Shown: one piece after another, positions 61,310 to 64,000 of the stretch
How positions within the stretch are numbered: position 1 is the first letter of the stretch
Layout: every line of letters starts with the position of its first letter
Source: Methylobacter sp.
GTDB taxonomy: Bacteria; Pseudomonadota; Gammaproteobacteria; Methylococcales; Methylomonadaceae
Reading direction: 5' to 3'
Assembly (NCBI GenBank): GCA_028712225.1
Contig: JAQTQN010000001.1
Location: forward strand, 1-64,000
DNA length: 64,000 bases
Position numbers and translations under genes: made by a program
Notes under the pieces: generated by a model
Database searches by the model: none
What the model saw: only the letters and a program-made list of their open reading frames with translations
What the model was told of the DNA's origin: nothing

Positions 61310-61609
61310 TTAAGCAAATGTGAACTCTATATCATAACCAGACTTTAGCTTAACGTAAGCCTTTTTCCAATCTGATCTTGTACCGAAAGAACGACCAACT
61401 TTCTTTTTCTTTCCAGAAACATTAAGCACCCTTACTGAATCAACCTCAACTTTAAACATTAATTCAACAGATGCCTTTACTTGTTTTTTGGTAGCCGATC
61501 GATGAATTTTAAATGCAAAACATTTGTTCTTCTCTGCATTTATTGTACTCTTTTCTGAGATTATTGGCGCCTCAATTACACCTGCCAACCTATATAAATT
61601 TGTGCTCAT
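61310..61609 (-). CDS. rplW: 50S ribosomal protein L23
   Basis: APIISEKSTINAEKNKCFAFKI. Confidence 0.96.
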   Translation of the reverse strand: MSTNLYRLAGVIEAPIISEKSTINAEKNKCFAFKIHRSATKKQVKASVELMFKVEVDSVRVLNVSGKKKKVGRSFGTRSDWKKAYVKLKSGYDIEFTFA

Positions 61610-62232
61610 GCTAAACGCTCTTCTAATTGTTGCAAAGCAACTTTAGTCATTATAACTTTATCAGCTCCGACCAATAATACCGGGTTTAAATTATTAACCT
61701 CAAGGACATCCAAACTAGAAATATTTCTTGAAGCGAGCGCGAGATTATCACTCATATGATCAACAACCAAAACACACCTACTAGCCTCAAACTTTTTTAT
61801 TTTCAAACTTAACTCTTTTGTCTTTGCAGACTCCAGATCTAGCGCATCAATTAACACCAGTCGATCCTGCCTAAACAATTCAGAAAGTATAGAGACCAAC
61901 CCAGATCGAAACATTTTTCTATTTAATTTTTGATCATAGTTTCTTGGGCGAGCAGCAAAAGCAACCCCCCCCGTTCTCCACACTGGACTTCTTGTTGTCC
62001 CTGATCTTGCGCGCCCAGTGCCTTTTTGACGCCAAGGCTTAGAACCACCACCGCTTACATCGGATCTGGTTTTCTGCGCTTTCGTACCCGCCCGACTACC
62101 TGCCAAATACTTCGTAACCAATTGATGCACCAACGTCTCATTAAATGGCTTACCAAAAATAACCTCTGAAGCAACAACACTACTCGACACACTTAAATCT
62201 TTTATATTTAAAGCTGGTATTTGTAAAGCCAT
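61606..62232 (-). CDS. rplD: 50S ribosomal protein L4
   Basis: GGGSKPWRQKGTGRARSGTTRSPVWRTGG. Confidence 0.97.
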   Translation of the reverse strand: MALQIPALNIKDLSVSSSVVASEVIFGKPFNETLVHQLVTKYLAGSRAGTKAQKTRSDVSGGGSKPWRQKGTGRARSGTTRSPVWRTGGVAFAARPRNYDQKLNRKMFRSGLVSILSELFRQDRLVLIDALDLESAKTKELSLKIKKFEASRCVLVVDHMSDNLALASRNISSLDVLEVNNLNPVLLVGADKVIMTKVALQQLEERLA

Positions 62233-62235
62233 AGC

Positions 62236-62886
62236 TTAACCTTTGTTTTTTAGTTTTATTGCTGGAGTAATAATCAAATCCCCACCTTTTGCTCCAGGAA
62301 CCGCCCCCTTTACCAAAATGAGATTCCTCTCCAAATCAATTGATTGTATTGTTAAATTTTGAACCGTTCTTTTAACTGAACCTAAATGCCCTGCCATTTT
62401 CTTTCCCTTGAAAACCCGCCCCGGAGTCTGACACATACCAATTGACCCCAACACCCGATGAGAGAGTGAATTTCCATGCGTAGCATCCTGCATACTAAAG
62501 TGATGCTTCTTCACACCGCCAGCAAACCCCTTACCAATACTCCTCCCTGACACATCTACACGCTGACCCACAAAGAATAAATCCAACTCCAATTTAGCGC
62601 CCGCCTCCTTATCAAATGCATCGGACGCATCCATCCTAAACTCCCAGAGCCCCCTACCAGCAGATACATTGGCAGAGATATAATGACCTGCGATTGCTTT
62701 ATTTAATGCACTTGGCTTTCTTTCCCCGACAGTTACCTGAATCGAACTATATCCATCATTTTCCAAGGTTTTAATCTGGGTTATTCTATTTGATTCTACT
62801 TCAATAACTGTCACTGGAACTGACGCTCCATCCTCAGTAAAAATCCTAGTCATGCCTGACTTACGACCTATAAGACCTATTGACAT
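62236..62886 (-). CDS. rplC: 50S ribosomal protein L3
   Basis: [18 protein letters not shown]...[12 protein letters not shown]. Confidence 0.97.
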   Translation of the reverse strand: MSIGLIGRKSGMTRIFTEDGASVPVTVIEVESNRITQIKTLENDGYSSIQVTVGERKPSALNKAIAGHYISANVSAGRGLWEFRMDASDAFDKEAGAKLELDLFFVGQRVDVSGRSIGKGFAGGVKKHHFSMQDATHGNSLSHRVLGSIGMCQTPGRVFKGKKMAGHLGSVKRTVQNLTIQSIDLERNLILVKGAVPGAKGGDLIITPAIKLKNKG

Positions 62887-62904
62887 CTGCCAATTCCTCT
62901 ATAT

Positions 62905-63216
62905 TTAATTTAACTTTATTTGAACATCAACGCCAGCCGCAAGATCCAGCTTCATCAAAGCATCAACAGTCTTCTCAGTTGGTTCTACTATATCTAACAA
63001 CCGCTTGTATGTCCGAAGCTCGTACTGATCACGAGCATCTTTATTCACATGCGGCGAAATTAATATAGTAAATCGTTCTATTTTTGTTGGCAAAGGTATT
63101 GGACCTTTTATTTGAGCACCCGTTCTTCTAGCTGTTTCAACAATCTCACCAGCAGACTGATCAATTAATTTATGATCAAATGACTTCAAACGAATTCTTA
63201 TAGTTTGATTGGACAT
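62905..63216 (-). CDS. rpsJ: 30S ribosomal protein S10
   Basis: [39 protein letters not shown]. Confidence 0.98.
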   Translation of the reverse strand: MSNQTIRIRLKSFDHKLIDQSAGEIVETARRTGAQIKGPIPLPTKIERFTILISPHVNKDARDQYELRTYKRLLDIVEPTEKTVDALMKLDLAAGVDVQIKLN

Positions 63217-63221
63217 ATTAT

Positions 63222-64000
63222 TTACTCAATTATTGAAGCAACAACGCCAGCACCGACTGTACGGCCACCCTCGCGAATGGCAAAACGCAATCCATCTTCC
63301 ATCGCAATCGGCGAGATAAGCTTCACTTTTACAGAAATATTATCGCCAGGCATTACCATTTCTACACCTTCAGGCAATTCAACAGCGCCCGTTACATCAG
63401 TGGTACGGAAGTAAAACTGCGGGCGATAACCATTGAAAAATGGAGTATGCCTACCACCTTCATCTTTTGATAAGACATATATTTCAGCATTAAAATGCGA
63501 ATGCGGCTTTATGGTTCCTTTATGAGCAAGAACTTGCCCGCGCTCAACATCATCTCTTTTTGTGCCTCTTAATAGCAACCCAACGTTATCACCGGCTTGA
63601 CCTTGATCAAGCAGCTTGCGAAACATTTCAACACCCGTAACAGTTGTTGTTACAGTTGGCCTAATGCCGACAATCTCTACTTCTTGCCCAACTTTAATAA
63701 TGCCTCTTTCTATACGACCCGTTACAACAGTTCCGCGCCCAGATATTGAAAATACGTCTTCAATAGGCATTAAAAAAGCACCATCAACTGCCCGCTCTGG
63801 CTCAGGAATGTAACTATCCAGTGCCTCAACCAGCTTAACAACTGACGGCACACCAATTTCACTGGTATCACCCTCAAGCGCTTTTAATGCAGAGCCTACT
63901 ATAATTGGCGTATCATCCCCAGGAAACTCATAAAGATCAAGTAATTCACGAATTTCCATTTCAACCAACTCAATCAACTCGGCATCATCAACCATATCGG
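63222..64000 (-). CDS. tuf: Elongation factor Tu, 3' part (5' end outside window)
   Basis: [25 protein letters not shown]; listed start at 63995 is an internal Met. Confidence 0.97.
   Translation of the reverse strand, partial: DMVDDAELIELVEMEIRELLDLYEFPGDDTPIIVGSALKALEGDTSEIGVPSVVKLVEALDSYIPEPERAVDGAFLMPIEDVFSISGRGTVVTGRIERGIIKVGQEVEIVGIRPTVTTTVTGVEMFRKLLDQGQAGDNVGLLLRGTKRDDVERGQVLAHKGTIKPHSHFNAEIYVLSKDEGGRHTPFFNGYRPQFYFRTTDVTGAVELPEGVEMVMPGDNISVKVKLISPIAMEDGLRFAIREGGRTVGAGVVASIIE

Noticed and set aside
49820-64000. Possible unusual features in the ribosomal protein region
   Set aside because: Gene order (tuf-S10-spc-alpha) and gene content are conventional; nothing needs special explanation.

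Overview
The window looks like a Gammaproteobacteria chromosome segment, probably a methanotroph/methylotroph of the Methylococcales type; that is inferred from the methylene-H4MPT dehydrogenases and the VPxPA-CTERM protein. Main layout: (i) A block of about 17.9 kb occurs twice in direct orientation, at 1-17914 and 27265-45178 (offset 27,264). It carries exopolysaccharide genes (beta-barrel, Wzz/GumC-like, BY-kinase-like), hfq-hflX-hflK-hflC-hisZ-purA, ycgN, usp, a TPP riboswitch plus thiC, minCDE, a winged-helix gene and two decayed IS5-family elements. (ii) A unique spacer (17915-27264) holds an Ogr/Delta-like zinc-finger gene, a P4-type integrase, tRNA-Cys and tRNA-Gly, a phosphohexomutase, fcl, gmd, a VPxPA-CTERM protein and a polysaccharide export (SLBB/Wza-like) gene. 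(iii) Right of the second copy are a PilZ gene, two tandem MtdB-type dehydrogenase paralogs, an orphan NarL-type response regulator, a 1.5 kb gene-poor gap, and the conventional alpha-spc-S10 ribosomal protein clusters ending in a truncated tuf. The most notable points are the near-perfect duplication of single-copy housekeeping genes, its sharp right edge at an IS end, and one strongly diverged tract (about 100-824) inside otherwise identical copies. The duplication may be a real IS-mediated tandem duplication or an assembly artefact, and the sequence alone cannot decide. I found no CRISPR array, defence system or convincing wholly new system.
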